Below the pieces are notes generated by a model, which saw nothing but the letters and a program-made list of their open reading frames with translations, was not told where the DNA came from and did not search any database. From Paenibacillus sp. Soil787 (GTDB lineage: Bacteria > Bacillota > Bacilli > Paenibacillales > NBRC-103111), in the NCBI RefSeq assembly GCF_001429545.1, contig NZ_LMSP01000013.1:93272-157271 (forward strand): a DNA stretch of 64,000 bases. The letters run 5' to 3'. The position numbers and the translations under genes were made by a program. This document shows positions 45,841-54,932 of this stretch, in pieces; positions within the stretch are counted from its first letter, which is position 1; each line of letters opens with the position of its first letter.

Positions 45841-47055
45841 TTACAGAGTGCCCGCAGGACCAAAAAATTCGTAGTGGCGGTCCGAATCGGGAACACCCCA
45901 TTCACGGAGCGCTTGGTTCACGGCTTTCATAAACGGTACAGGTCCGCAGAAATAGAAGCTAGCATCCACAGTCGGTACGATGTTTTGGAGCCATGGCAAA
46001 TCGATATATCCCTTTTTATGAAAAGCTTGCTCGGCTGCATCGGCTTCTGTCGGCTGCTCATAGCACCAGGCAACAGTCACCTGCGGTTGCTGCATGGCGA
46101 GTTCTTCAACTTCCTTACGCAGTGCGTGATGTTGACCGTTTTGAGCCGCATGGATAAAGGTAACGTGACGATTCGGCGACGTGGTTGTAAGGGTATGGAG
46201 CATGCTGACCATTGGCGTCAGCCCAACACCGCCGCTGATAAGTACGACAGGCCGAGTATCCTTTTGATCCAGTGTAAAATCGCCAGCAGGCGCGGACAAC
46301 CACAGTACATCGCCCTCTTGCACCTGATTGTGCAGATAGACCGAAGCTTTGCCTGCGGGAACAGCAGGATTGTGATCCTCGCGCTTTACGGAGATGCGAT
46401 AATAAGGCTTCCCGGGTTCATGCGAAAGGCTGTACTGTCGAATATGGGTATGTTCATCGCCTGGAATCTGAAGTCGGATACTCACATACTGCCCCGGTTC
46501 AAATGCTGCGAGTGAGCCCCCATCTTGGGGTGCCAGGTAGAAGGAAGTGATAACGTCGCTTTCTTTGTTTTTGCGTATGATTCGGAACGGTCTGAAATCC
46601 TTCCAACCACCCGGTTGCTGCGCAGAAGTATCATACATCTCGGCTTCAATACTGATAAAAGCATCCGCAATAACCCCATAGGCTTCAGCCCATGCTTGAA
46701 GAATTTCGTCGGTTGCCGCATCCCCCAGTACTTCTTTGATGGCTGCAAGCAAATGTTGGCCGACAATAGGATAATGCTCTGCCTTGACGCCTAGACTGCG
46801 ATGCTTATGGGCAATTTGTTTCACTGCAGGCAAAATGGCCTCGAGCCGATCAATATGCAGGGCTGCCGCATACACGGCGTTGGCTAGAGCGGTTTGCTGC
46901 CGGCCTTGTTTTTGATTCGCATGATTGAAGAGATTCAGCAGCTCAGGATGTGCTGTGAACAGCCTTTCATAGAAACGTTTGGTTATCGCTACACCGTGAA
47001 CTTCCAGTACGGGAACTGTGGATTTAATAACGCGGATGGTTTGCTCGGTTAACAT
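45841..47055 (-). CDS. hmp: Flavohaemoprotein, nitric oxide dioxygenase Hmp
   Basis: 404 residues from ATG 47053-47055. The globin domain (about 1-140) has the CD-region [19 protein letters not shown] and the proximal histidine in [12 protein letters not shown] domain: IRQYSLS and [12 protein letters not shown] domain: [16 protein letters not shown] and [10 protein letters not shown]. It converts nitric oxide to nitrate with NADH and O2. A longer start upstream lacks support. A perfect Fnr/Crp-like palindrome is 69 bp before the start codon. Confidence 0.95.
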   Translation of the reverse strand: MLTEQTIRVIKSTVPVLEVHGVAITKRFYERLFTAHPELLNLFNHANQKQGRQQTALANAVYAAALHIDRLEAILPAVKQIAHKHRSLGVKAEHYPIVGQHLLAAIKEVLGDAATDEILQAWAEAYGVIADAFISIEAEMYDTSAQQPGGWKDFRPFRIIRKNKESDVITSFYLAPQDGGSLAAFEPGQYVSIRLQIPGDEHTHIRQYSLSHEPGKPYYRISVKREDHNPAVPAGKASVYLHNQVQEGDVLWLSAPAGDFTLDQKDTRPVVLISGGVGLTPMVSMLHTLTTTSPNRHVTFIHAAQNGQHHALRKEVEELAMQQPQVTVAWCYEQPTEADAAEQAFHKKGYIDLPWLQNIVPTVDASFYFCGPVPFMKAVNQALREWGVPDSDRHYEFFGPAGTL

Positions 47056-47123
47056 AAAGGATCGCCTCACTTCACTTAGATTAACTTGATGCCCTAAGTA
47101 TAGTGAACAAGACGAGTGAGCAT

Positions 47124-47141
47124 CTGTGATTATAATCACAG
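47124..47141. promoter_or_regulatory. Fnr/Crp-type box upstream of hmp
   Basis: CTGTGATTATAATCACAG is a perfect 18-bp palindrome containing TGTGA-N6-TCACA, the Crp/Fnr consensus. It lies between divergent hmp and the dihydroorotate-dehydrogenase-like gene and could serve either. Confidence 0.8.
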
Positions 47142-47225
47142 GGAATAGCAACAATCTGTGACGTAGGTATGATGCCGAAATAGCGGTATACTGGTTAAAA
47201 TAAACAAATACAGGAGTACCTATCG

Positions 47226-49184
47226 ATGCCTGATTGGTCTTATCACGCGATATTTCGTCCGTTGTTATTTCGACTGCCGGGGCGCATAGCCCGGAACTTG
47301 ACCCTCCATGCGATAGGCGGATTAAGCCGCGTTCCAGGCGGAACGTTCGTGATCAAAACGATGGGGCATATGGAGCTGTCGCCGATCCTCGAGGATGAGC
47401 TGACGGGGGTGCCGATTCAGTGTCCTATCGGCCTAAGCGGCACGCTTGATCCGCACGGGACCGCTCACAAGGCGCTGGCCCAGTTCGGGTTCGGCTTCAT
47501 CGAGATCGGACCTGTGACGGTCCGAGAAGTGCGCAGTGACGCGCCGGTCGAGCGCGACTCGGTGGGGGAAGCCATCGTGTACCCCGATGGCTACGTCAAT
47601 GACGGCGCAGACGCGATCGTCCAGCGCCTGCGCAAGGGCACGGGGCATCGTCTGCCGCACTTCGTGCGGCTGCGGCCGATGCCGGGCAGTTCGCCGCGCG
47701 AGGCGCTTCCGGAGCAGCAGGAGCTGCTCTCGAAGCTGGCGCCGTACGCGGCGGGGTTCTACATCGATGGCCTCGCCGAGGGCTGGCCAACGGAGGAAGC
47801 GATAGCGTACCTCTGCGAGGTACGCCAGCTCGCACTGGCAGCGGCCCCAGGGAAGCCGCTGCTGCTCTACCTGCCGCAGCCAACTCCCGTCGGGATGCTG
47901 CGTGAACTCACTGACACCGCCGCGAGCTTCAGCGGTGTCGTCGTCGGCGAAGCGCTGCGCGAGCCGAGCACCCGCCGCGAACGCGTCGGCGGCGGTGCGG
48001 AGGCGCTCGGGGCGCAGCTGAGCCAGGTTCGGCTGCTCCGCGAGTCGCTCGGCGAGCGGAGCACGATTGTCGCGGCCGGCGGCGTTCATCAGCCGCAGGA
48101 TGCTCTAGAGCTGTTGGCAGCTGGGGCGAATAGCGTCCAGCTGCATAGCGGGCTGGTGTACGCGGGGCCGGGACTGCCCAAGCGAATCAACGAAGCGATC
48201 ATTCATGATCGCATCAAGCAAACAACTGAGCCCAAGCCGCCTTCATTCTGGGCCAATTGGGGCTGGATGAGCCTGCTGGGTATCGGCATGATCATTGGTG
48301 GTGTACTCGCATGGCTCATAGCGTCCACAAGTGTCCTCTTGCCTTACGATGAAACTTTTCTTGGCGTGAGCCGGAGTGTCATAAACCACTTTAATGGGCA
48401 TATTATACATTTCATGTCCCATGACCGCATTACGTTAGCGGGAACGATGATTTCGATAGGTATCTTTTATTATCAACTGGCAGGGCATGGCCTGCGAAGC
48501 GGGCTTCACTGGGCGAGAACGGCCGTAATGACTTCGTGTGCCGTAGGTTTCAGCAGCTTTTTCCTTTATCTCGGCTATGGTTATTTTGATCCTCTTCATG
48601 CCGGAGCAGCGGCCGTGCTTCTGCCGATGCTGCTGCTCACCTTGCGCGGCTTGAAAGATCATCCCTCCCGGAAGAAGCCAGGCATGCTGAATGATGCTGT
48701 TTGGCGCAGAGCGCAGTGGGGGCAATGCTGCTTCGTTGTACTCGGATTTGGTTTAGCCATCGGAGGCTTGACGATATCTTTCGTCGGTATCACTACCGTG
48801 TTCGTACCGACAGATTTAGCCTATCTCGGCCTGACCGTCCAGCAGCTTGCTGCTTGGAACGATCACATCATCCCGCTCATTGCTCATGACCGGGCAGGAT
48901 TTGGCGGAGCGCTCTTTTCACTAGCGGTAGCGATTACAGCCTCCGCTTTATGGGGGATCAACCAAGGTGAGAGCTGGTTGTGGTGGACGTTTCTCTGGGG
49001 CGGTCTTCCCGGATTCGCTGCGGGGCTCCTGGTGCATGTTCACATTGGCTACTTGGACTTCATTCATTTACTTCCTGTTTATATAGCGGCCCTGTTATAT
49101 GTGGTTGGATTGTACCTCATGTATCCGTTTTTAGTGGGCAGAGCTAGCGGGAGGGAAACATCTATTTCACGTCTATTAACATGA
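47226..49184 (+). CDS. Dihydroorotate-dehydrogenase-like domain fused to a duplicated membrane domain
   Basis: 652 residues. Residues about 1-330 resemble class 2 dihydroorotate dehydrogenases ([65 protein letters not shown]), a flavin TIM barrel. Residues about 345-640 have six to eight membrane helices in two repeats: [23 protein letters not shown] and [23 protein letters not shown], each with a conserved H...HDR. The usual catalytic serine region of PyrD is not obvious, so orotate synthesis is doubtful. Codons 60-290 are very GC-rich compared with the rest. The next gene overlaps it by 4 nt. Exact role unknown. Confidence 0.8.
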   Translation: MPDWSYHAIFRPLLFRLPGRIARNLTLHAIGGLSRVPGGTFVIKTMGHMELSPILEDELTGVPIQCPIGLSGTLDPHGTAHKALAQFGFGFIEIGPVTVREVRSDAPVERDSVGEAIVYPDGYVNDGADAIVQRLRKGTGHRLPHFVRLRPMPGSSPREALPEQQELLSKLAPYAAGFYIDGLAEGWPTEEAIAYLCEVRQLALAAAPGKPLLLYLPQPTPVGMLRELTDTAASFSGVVVGEALREPSTRRERVGGGAEALGAQLSQVRLLRESLGERSTIVAAGGVHQPQDALELLAAGANSVQLHSGLVYAGPGLPKRINEAIIHDRIKQTTEPKPPSFWANWGWMSLLGIGMIIGGVLAWLIASTSVLLPYDETFLGVSRSVINHFNGHIIHFMSHDRITLAGTMISIGIFYYQLAGHGLRSGLHWARTAVMTSCAVGFSSFFLYLGYGYFDPLHAGAAAVLLPMLLLTLRGLKDHPSRKKPGMLNDAVWRRAQWGQCCFVVLGFGLAIGGLTISFVGITTVFVPTDLAYLGLTVQQLAAWNDHIIPLIAHDRAGFGGALFSLAVAITASALWGINQGESWLWWTFLWGGLPGFAAGLLVHVHIGYLDFIHLLPVYIAALLYVVGLYLMYPFLVGRASGRETSISRLLT

Positions 49185-49936
49185 GGGCAGGTGGGTTGGT
49201 GGAGAAACTAGCCATTATTTCAGATATCCATGGTAATATGCCTGCATTTGAAGCAGTTATGAAGGACATTCAGCACCGACATGTTACAGAGATTATTTGT
49301 CTAGGGGATTTAGTAGGGAAGGGACCGCATTCGGATCTTGTTGTTGATCGCGTGCGGGAAGTTTGCCATACGGTCATTATGGGAAACTGGGATGATTTCA
49401 TCGGTAATCCTACCGAAGATCCGGTTTTACTTTGGACGCAGAATAGGCTTGGACGCGAACGGTTGACATATTTGAAAGGGCTGCCTTTTTGCTATGAGTT
49501 CTGGATGAGCGGGAAGTTCGTGAGGTTATTCCATGCTTCGCCAAGAAGCGTATATGAACGTATTCAGCCATGGGACCCGATGGAAAGCCGTATGTCGATG
49601 TTTGAGTCTTCGGACCTGTGCGGGGAGCCTTTGCCAGCCGACGTGGCAGGCTATGGTGATGTTCACAACGCCTATTTGCAGGTTCTTAGGGGTAAAATGC
49701 TTTTCAATACAGGAAGCGTAGGGAATCCGCTGGATTTGACACAAGCTTCTTATGTTCTTTTAGAAGGAAACTACCACAGCCAACAACCCGCAGCGTTCAA
49801 TATCCAGCATGTGAGAGTGCCTTACGACATTAAACTTGCTGTCCAGCAAGCGAAGGATGAGCGGATGCCGGATTCGGATGCTTATATCTTGGAATTGCGG
49901 ACGGGGCAATATCGCGGCAAAAAGACGAAGGAGTAA
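49181..49936 (+). CDS. Calcineurin-like metallophosphoesterase
   Basis: 251 residues. Metal-ligand motifs: IISDIHGN, ICLGDLVGKGP, GNWDD and GYGDVHNAYL, then FNTGSVGNPLD, matching YfcE/bacterial diadenylate-like small phosphoesterases. The ATG overlaps the stop of the membrane fusion by 4 nt, which supports this start; a GTG at 49199 is an alternative just before the conserved part. Substrate unknown. It may act with the upstream membrane protein. Confidence 0.85.
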   Translation: MRAGGLVEKLAIISDIHGNMPAFEAVMKDIQHRHVTEIICLGDLVGKGPHSDLVVDRVREVCHTVIMGNWDDFIGNPTEDPVLLWTQNRLGRERLTYLKGLPFCYEFWMSGKFVRLFHASPRSVYERIQPWDPMESRMSMFESSDLCGEPLPADVAGYGDVHNAYLQVLRGKMLFNTGSVGNPLDLTQASYVLLEGNYHSQQPAAFNIQHVRVPYDIKLAVQQAKDERMPDSDAYILELRTGQYRGKKTKE

Positions 49937-49937
49937 C

Positions 49938-49979
49938 AAAAAAGCTAAGTAGACCCTAAAAGGTTTACTTAGCTTTTTA
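49938..49979 (+). terminator. Terminator after the phosphoesterase gene
   Basis: AAAAAGCTAAGTA / TACTTAGCTTTTT stem with a 15-nt loop. Confidence 0.9.
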
Positions 49980-50001
49980 GTGATTCTAGCTACAGCCAAG
50001 G

Positions 50002-50177
50002 GGAAATACGATGCGTTATTTACCGGAATATCGGCCTATTTTAGCCTCAAAGGAAGATGGATGCGTTATTTTTCCATTCTGGGCTCAAATGCGGTTCTCA
50101 AAGAGGAAATAACGCACTGAGGTTCCGCTATGCTAGCCTTATAGCCATTTTCAAGCAAAATAACGCATCGACGTTCC
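50002..50177. repeat. Four-box intergenic element, GGAACG class, copy 4 (diverged)
   Basis: Forward boxes at 50002 and 50052 (both ending GATGCGTTATTT), inverted boxes at 50107-50126 and 50158-50177. 176 bp. Outer pairing 17/20. Spacers do not match copies 1-3, yet box spacing is identical. Confidence 0.85.
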
Positions 50178-50267
50178 CTTTCGAGAGGTATGTGAACCCA
50201 AGTAAGCAAACCAATTCTCTATTCCGCCAACGCGTAGTTAATACAGATCGACAAGATTTTTCAAGTT

Positions 50268-50903
50268 CTAGAACGTTTTAGCTAATGCTTGCGCACGGCT
50301 AATCGCTTCCGCTTTAATTTGCTCGGCCTTGTCGGGTGACTGAGCCATTCCCTCAACAAAAAGGCCCTGAAAATCAGTAATGCCGATAAAGCCCATGACG
50401 ACACCCAAATAACGATGCCCCATTTCATAACCTGCAAATGGTCCTTCGGAATAAACGCCGCCGCTAGCTTGGATATGCAGCGATTTTTTGCCTTGCATTA
50501 AGCCTACTGGGCCGTTTTCTGTGTATTTGAACGTTTTGCCGGCCATGCAAATAGAGTCAATATAAGCTTTCATAAGGGGTGGAAAAGAAAAATTCCACAT
50601 CGGCGTGACGAATACGTATTTATCCGCTGCTACAAATTGATCCGTTAATTCGTTAATCCGGCTAACTTTCGTCTGTTCTTCTCTGCCCAAAGTTGCAAAA
50701 TCTTGACCGCCTCGTAATTTTCCCCAACCGCTGAATACATCGGCATCAATGTGAGGCACTTGAATGCTGTACAAGTCCAGTTGGATGACTTCATCATTAG
50801 GGTTGGCTTCCCGATAGGCATCAATAAAGGCTTTGCCTACAGCCATACTGAATGATGTTTGGTGGTCATGGGGATGTGCTGTGATGTGTAAAACAGTTGC
50901 CAA
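50268..50903 (-). CDS. azoR: FMN-dependent NADH-azoreductase AzoR
   Basis: 211 residues from TTG 50901-50903, with AAAGGACGG at good spacing; the longer frame has no ribosome site. Flavodoxin-like fold: [36 protein letters not shown] and the FMN loop [10 protein letters not shown]. AzoR enzymes reduce azo bonds and quinones with NADH. It is a single gene ending close to four-box element copy 4. Confidence 0.9.
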   Translation of the reverse strand: MATVLHITAHPHDHQTSFSMAVGKAFIDAYREANPNDEVIQLDLYSIQVPHIDADVFSGWGKLRGGQDFATLGREEQTKVSRINELTDQFVAADKYVFVTPMWNFSFPPLMKAYIDSICMAGKTFKYTENGPVGLMQGKKSLHIQASGGVYSEGPFAGYEMGHRYLGVVMGFIGITDFQGLFVEGMAQSPDKAEQIKAEAISRAQALAKTF

Positions 50904-51038
50904 TGTGATCCGTCCTTTCAAATGGTTGCATGGTAATGCTGGTAAAGCCATATATAATGTTCATTAAAAGCAAACAAAATATGCAGGGCAGAACAAATTG
51001 GTTTTTAAACGATTGCTAAATTTGTAAACCTATGTACA

Positions 51039-51067
51039 TTGAGCCTAAGCTCCTTTTGGTATATGAT
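51039..51067 (+). promoter_or_regulatory. Probable promoter of the agmatine operon
   Basis: TTGAGC (51039-51044), 17-nt spacer, TATGAT (51062-51067), about 60 nt before the aguA start. Confidence 0.6.
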
Positions 51068-51135
51068 GAAAGACGGTGCAATTGCCTTCAATATTTGCCC
51101 TTCATATGGCTGCCAACAAATTTATATAAAGTGAG

Positions 51136-52179
51136 ATGGATGAGATGAAACCTAAGGATTTACACTATAGAATGCCAGCAGAATGGACAACACATGAACG
51201 CACATTTATTTCTTGGCCCGTTCAATCTTCGATGGTTTATCCGGAGGATCATGCGGTTGTATCCAAAGGCTATGCAGATTTGGCCAAGGCTATTGCTGAG
51301 TTCGAGCCTGTGACGGTAATCGTGAATCCGGCGGATGCTGAGGATGTAAAGGCAATGTTCGACGAGAAGAACGTTGATTTTCTGATTATTCCGCATAACG
51401 ATGCTTGGTTCCGTGATAATGGGCCAACGTTCTTGTTGAATGAGCAGCATGAAATCGCAGCTGTGAATTGGAAATTCAACGCATGGGGCGGCAAATATGC
51501 GCCGTGGGATCTCGATGATAACGTGGCTCCACAAATTTTGGAGCATCACAGTGTGAAACGTTTTGACGCTCCGCTCGTCATGGAAGGCGGCTCCATTCAT
51601 GTGGATGGAGAAGGTACGCTTTTGACCACGGAGGAATGTCTCCTGAACACGAACCGCAATCCAGACCTAAGTCGTGAACAAATCGAAGAGTATGTGAAAA
51701 ACTTTGCCAACGTCGAGAAGATCATCTGGTTGAATAAAGGGCTGGACGGCGATGAAACGGACGGTCATGTCGACAATATTGCTTGCTTTGCGGCTCCTGG
51801 TAAAATCATTTTGCAGGTCTGCAACGATCCATCGGATGCCAACTATGCGATTACACAAGAGAATTTAGAAATTCTGCGTCATGCGACGGATGCCAAAGGA
51901 CGTTCTTTTGAAATTATTCAGATCGAGCAGCCTCCTCTAACGTTCTTTGAAGAGCAGCGTCTGACGCTAAGCTATTTGAACTTTTATTTCGTAAACGGCG
52001 GCATTATTTTGCCGGTGTTCGGCGGAACTGCGGAAGAGACAGATCGCAAGGCAGAAGAGGTTCTAAGCGCAGCTTTCCCGGATCGCAGAATCCGCACGAT
52101 TAACGGCATGTCCATCATCAAAGAAGGCGGCAACGTCCACTGCACGACACAGCAAATGCCAGCTAGCAAGAAAGGGTGA
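51136..52179 (+). CDS. aguA: Agmatine deiminase AguA
   Basis: 347 residues, peptidyl-arginine-deiminase-like fold. Motifs: MPAEWTTHERTFISWP, NDAWFRDNGPTFL, VMEGGSIHVDGEG, DETDGHVDN and the nucleophile C336 in GGNVHCTTQQ. It converts agmatine to N-carbamoylputrescine. Two in-frame ATGs (51136 and 51145) are possible; GTGAG precedes the first. It is followed by aguB with a 5-nt gap. Confidence 0.94.
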   Translation: MDEMKPKDLHYRMPAEWTTHERTFISWPVQSSMVYPEDHAVVSKGYADLAKAIAEFEPVTVIVNPADAEDVKAMFDEKNVDFLIIPHNDAWFRDNGPTFLLNEQHEIAAVNWKFNAWGGKYAPWDLDDNVAPQILEHHSVKRFDAPLVMEGGSIHVDGEGTLLTTEECLLNTNRNPDLSREQIEEYVKNFANVEKIIWLNKGLDGDETDGHVDNIACFAAPGKIILQVCNDPSDANYAITQENLEILRHATDAKGRSFEIIQIEQPPLTFFEEQRLTLSYLNFYFVNGGIILPVFGGTAEETDRKAEEVLSAAFPDRRIRTINGMSIIKEGGNVHCTTQQMPASKKG

Positions 52180-52184
52180 TTCCA

Positions 52185-53060
52185 ATGAGAAAAGTCACAG
52201 CAGCAGCAACGCAAATGAGCTGTTCCGATAATATAGAAGAAAACATTCGCAAAGCAGAGGCCTTGGTTCGCCAAGCAGCCGCGAAGGGCGCTCAAATTAT
52301 ATTGATCCAGGAATTGTTTGAGACACCGTATTTCTGCCAAAAAGAGAAGTCCGACTACTATCATTACGCGACGGAGCTGGAGAACAACAAAGCAATCAAA
52401 CATTTCCGTGAAATTGCCAAAGAGCTTCAGGTCGTACTGCCGATAAGCTTTTATGAGAAAAAGAATTACGCACGCTACAATTCGTTAGCTGTCATCGACG
52501 CTGATGGCGAAGTGCTTGGCCTTTATCGTAAAAGTCATATCCCTGATGGCCCAGGTTATGAGGAAAAGTTCTATTTTAACCCCGGCGATACCGGGTTCAA
52601 GGTTTGGAAAACACGCTATGCCAAAATCGGCGTAGGCGTATGTTGGGATCAATGGTACCCGGAAGCTGCAAGGGTTATGGCTTTGATGGGTGCAGAGTTG
52701 CTGTTCTACCCAACCGCTATCGGCTCCGAGCCGCAGGATGGTTCGATCGATTCTAAGGATCACTGGCAAATGTGCATGCGCGGCCACGCCGCGTCGAACT
52801 TGATGCCGGTTATCGCGTCGAATCGAATCGGTAAAGAAGTAGATGAGGAATCCAGCATCAACTTCTATGGTTCGTCATTCATCGCTGGCCCGCAGGGCAA
52901 TATGATAGAGGAAGCTGGCCGTGATGAGGAAACGGTGCTTGTTGCCGAATTCGATCTCGATCAGCTGGAAGTTCAGCGTATCGAGTGGGGTATTTTCCGT
53001 GACCGCCGTCCGGATCTTTACAAGAAGATTGCTACGTATGATGGTGAGCAGGTACTGTAA
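52185..53060 (+). CDS. aguB: N-carbamoylputrescine amidase AguB
   Basis: 291 residues from ATG 52185 with AAAGGGTG upstream. Nitrilase-family triad is visible: E43 (QELFETPYFC), K116 (YRKSHIPDGPGYEEKFYF) and C153 (GVGVCWDQWYPEAAR). It hydrolyses the AguA product to putrescine, CO2 and ammonia. Together with aguA it forms the agmatine route to putrescine. Confidence 0.95.
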   Translation: MRKVTAAATQMSCSDNIEENIRKAEALVRQAAAKGAQIILIQELFETPYFCQKEKSDYYHYATELENNKAIKHFREIAKELQVVLPISFYEKKNYARYNSLAVIDADGEVLGLYRKSHIPDGPGYEEKFYFNPGDTGFKVWKTRYAKIGVGVCWDQWYPEAARVMALMGAELLFYPTAIGSEPQDGSIDSKDHWQMCMRGHAASNLMPVIASNRIGKEVDEESSINFYGSSFIAGPQGNMIEEAGRDEETVLVAEFDLDQLEVQRIEWGIFRDRRPDLYKKIATYDGEQVL

Positions 53061-53065
53061 TCACG

Positions 53066-53686
53066 ATGCTCATTCCGTTATTGAAAGGAATTTTACTGGG
53101 GCTCTCAATCGCTGCACCGGTCGGGCCTATCGGTATTTTATGTATCCGAAGAACGATCACATTAGGCAGATTGCACGGCTTTTTGTCAGGGTTGGGTGCA
53201 GCATCGGCGGACGCTTTCTACGGCTTTATCGCCGGTTTCGGCCTTACGCTGATAACCAGTTTCCTGCTTGACCAAAAGGTGCTGCTGCAAGCAGTAGGTG
53301 GCCTGTTCCTATGTTATTTAGGCGTACGGACTTTCCGCTCTAAGCCTGCTGCCGATGCCGCCAAAGCCTCAGGCAATACGCTTTTCAGATCGTACGTCTC
53401 CACACTGATGCTGACCATTACGAATCCGATGACCATTATGTCTTTTCTTGGCGCGTTTGCTGGTTTAGGGATTGGCGGTTCACAGACAGGCATTGCATCA
53501 GCAGTTGCCCTGGTGATCGGTGTATTCGTAGGCTCCGCCTTATGGTGGTTTGCGCTAAGCACGGTGATTGGCTTGCTTCGAGATCGCATTCATGTTACAG
53601 TTTTTCGCTGGATCAACCGGATATCGGGTGTTATGTTAAGTGTGTTTGGCTTGGTAGCCATTATAGAGCTGCTCCTTGGGGAGTAG
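53066..53686 (+). CDS. LysE/RhtB family transporter
   Basis: 206 residues with six membrane segments; N-terminus GILLGLSIAAPVGPIGILCI, GFLSGLGAASADAFYGFIAG and NPMTIMSFLGAFAG are LysE-family hallmarks. These proteins export amino acids or related amines. It starts 5 nt after aguB, so it is in the same operon and may export putrescine, agmatine or an amino acid; the substrate is inference from context. Confidence 0.9.
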   Translation: MLIPLLKGILLGLSIAAPVGPIGILCIRRTITLGRLHGFLSGLGAASADAFYGFIAGFGLTLITSFLLDQKVLLQAVGGLFLCYLGVRTFRSKPAADAAKASGNTLFRSYVSTLMLTITNPMTIMSFLGAFAGLGIGGSQTGIASAVALVIGVFVGSALWWFALSTVIGLLRDRIHVTVFRWINRISGVMLSVFGLVAIIELLLGE

Positions 53687-53697
53687 CTCTATTTTTT

Positions 53698-53790
53698 GAG
53701 TAGATAAGCGTATAAGATTTATACTTTTGCTTCGCATCTACTTTGACAAACGCGCTCGTCCCAGAAGGACGACGGAGTCGTTTATCCTTG
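53698..53790 (+). repeat. Structured hairpin repeat, copy 2 (short form)
   Basis: Outer arms GTAGAT / ATCTAC enclose GTATAA/TTATAC; then the core GACAAACG...CGTTTATC around CGTCC/AGGACG. Begins right after the LysE-type gene. Confidence 0.9.
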
Positions 53791-53830
53791 TATAGCATTT
53801 GTGCAAACCGGAAGCTTGCCCCTGATTTCA

Positions 53831-53977
53831 ATGTCGAATAAAAGTGGAGGAGGAGGTTGTGGTCGTTGTGGTTGAAGTGAAAGTAAAATCGGAAGTAGGA
53901 GTAGAAGTAGAAGTAGAAGTAGAAGTAGAAGTAGAAGTAGAAGTAGAAGTAGAAGTAGAAGCCGCGCTTTTAGGTAA
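53831..53977 (+). pseudogene. Possible broken serine-arginine repeat gene over a hexanucleotide microsatellite
   Basis: ATG 53831 reads MSNKSGGGGCGRCG then TGA 53873-53875; the same frame continues SESKIGSRSRSR... for 33 codons, mostly Ser-Arg, to TAA 53975-53977. Gly/Cys-rich heads and SR repeats occur in spore-coat proteins, so a stop-interrupted coat gene is possible. There is no ribosome site, so chance coding by the repeat is equally possible. Confidence 0.25.
53901..53960. repeat. (GTAGAA)10 hexanucleotide microsatellite
   Basis: Ten perfect GTAGAA units, preceded by degenerate units (GAAGTAGGA). Being a multiple of three, it stays open in two plus frames (Val-Glu or Ser-Arg). Confidence 0.95.
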
Positions 53978-54004
53978 CGCCTGCAAGGCTCGGAAGCAGC
54001 AAGC

Positions 54005-54180
54005 GGAACCACGAGGCGCTATTTATCAAATATCCAGCCTTTTTGAGCGTAAGGGGAACATGGAGACGTTATTTTGCCACTTTTGATTGAAATACTGCCT
54101 GCGGAGGAGAAATAAGGGCTTGTCGTTCCGTTTAACTAACAAAATAGCGACTATTATGCAAAATAACGCATCGTCGTTCC
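54005..54180. repeat. Four-box intergenic element, GGAACG class, copy 5 (diverged)
   Basis: Forward boxes GGAACCACGAGGCGCTATTT (54005) and at 54055, inverted boxes 54110-54129 and 54161-54180. 176 bp; outer pairing 17/20. Spacers unlike the other copies. The rest of the gap to 54437 shows no gene. Confidence 0.85.
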
Positions 54181-54437
54181 CTTTCATGAGGTTTGGTGGA
54201 TTGGGGAGTGGAATCCGATGCCCAATTTGGCCCTCCGCCTTCCATATGAGTTTGCCAAGCACCGAACATACCCTTTTGACCAAAATACTTGAAGACGCCT
54301 TGCAAATTGCTGCTCTTCTGTGACAAAATCAACATAGATTCACTGAGTGAGTGAGAGAGCTTAGGTAGGCAAACAAACGAAATAACAACATGTGATTATC
54401 ATCTGGGATATATAAAAATGATTGGAGTGATCGTACG

Positions 54438-54881
54438 ATGAACTCTTCCAAATATCAAAAATATTTCTCAACCGACGGCTTCTGGTGGAAATTGAAAAAA
54501 GGCGCAAAAAAGGCAGGCGTCAAAGTTCTTTACAGCGGACTGCTGCTCTTCTATGCCTTAGAAAGTCCGAAAACACCGATAAGAGCAAAAGTTCAAATCT
54601 ACGGCGCGCTGGGCTACCTCATTCTGCCGCTGGATCTCGTGCCGGACTTGCTGCCTATTGTTGGGTATGTGGATGATTTAAGTGCACTGGGGTTTGCTTT
54701 GGCAGCTGTCGCAAAGAGTATCGATGACGATGTAAAGCGCAAAGCGAAGAGTAAGCTGAGGGATTTTCTCGGTGATGACGTGATGAACAGCAAGGATGTT
54801 ATCGACATCGATGGGCAGCTTGTGGAGAACAAAGAGAAGGAAGAGAAGGAAACAGAGAGTGATGGGAAAGGTGAAAAATAG
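54438..54881 (+). CDS. YkvA family (DUF1232) membrane protein
   Basis: 147 residues. The DUF1232 signature is clear: KTPIRAKVQIYGALGYLILP then LDLVPDLLPIVGYVDDLSAL. It has two short hydrophobic segments and a highly charged C-terminal tail (ENKEKEEKETESDGKGEK). GGAGTG precedes the ATG. The family is common in Bacilli, with no settled function. Confidence 0.88.
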   Translation: MNSSKYQKYFSTDGFWWKLKKGAKKAGVKVLYSGLLLFYALESPKTPIRAKVQIYGALGYLILPLDLVPDLLPIVGYVDDLSALGFALAAVAKSIDDDVKRKAKSKLRDFLGDDVMNSKDVIDIDGQLVENKEKEEKETESDGKGEK

Positions 54882-54932
54882 GTAATTTCGATAGACTACC
54901 TAGGCTGTCGCTCACACACACTATCTGCAAAG

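Noticed and set aside
45730..46515. 261-aa plus-strand frame
   Set aside because: It is antisense to hmp, which has full globin, FAD and NAD motifs.
53901..53960. CRISPR array
   Set aside because: The units are contiguous hexamers without spacers; no cas genes are present in the window.
53844..54086. 80-aa frame with a long Val-Glu repeat
   Set aside because: It only reflects the (GTAGAA)10 microsatellite; no start signal, and it runs into a four-box repeat element.
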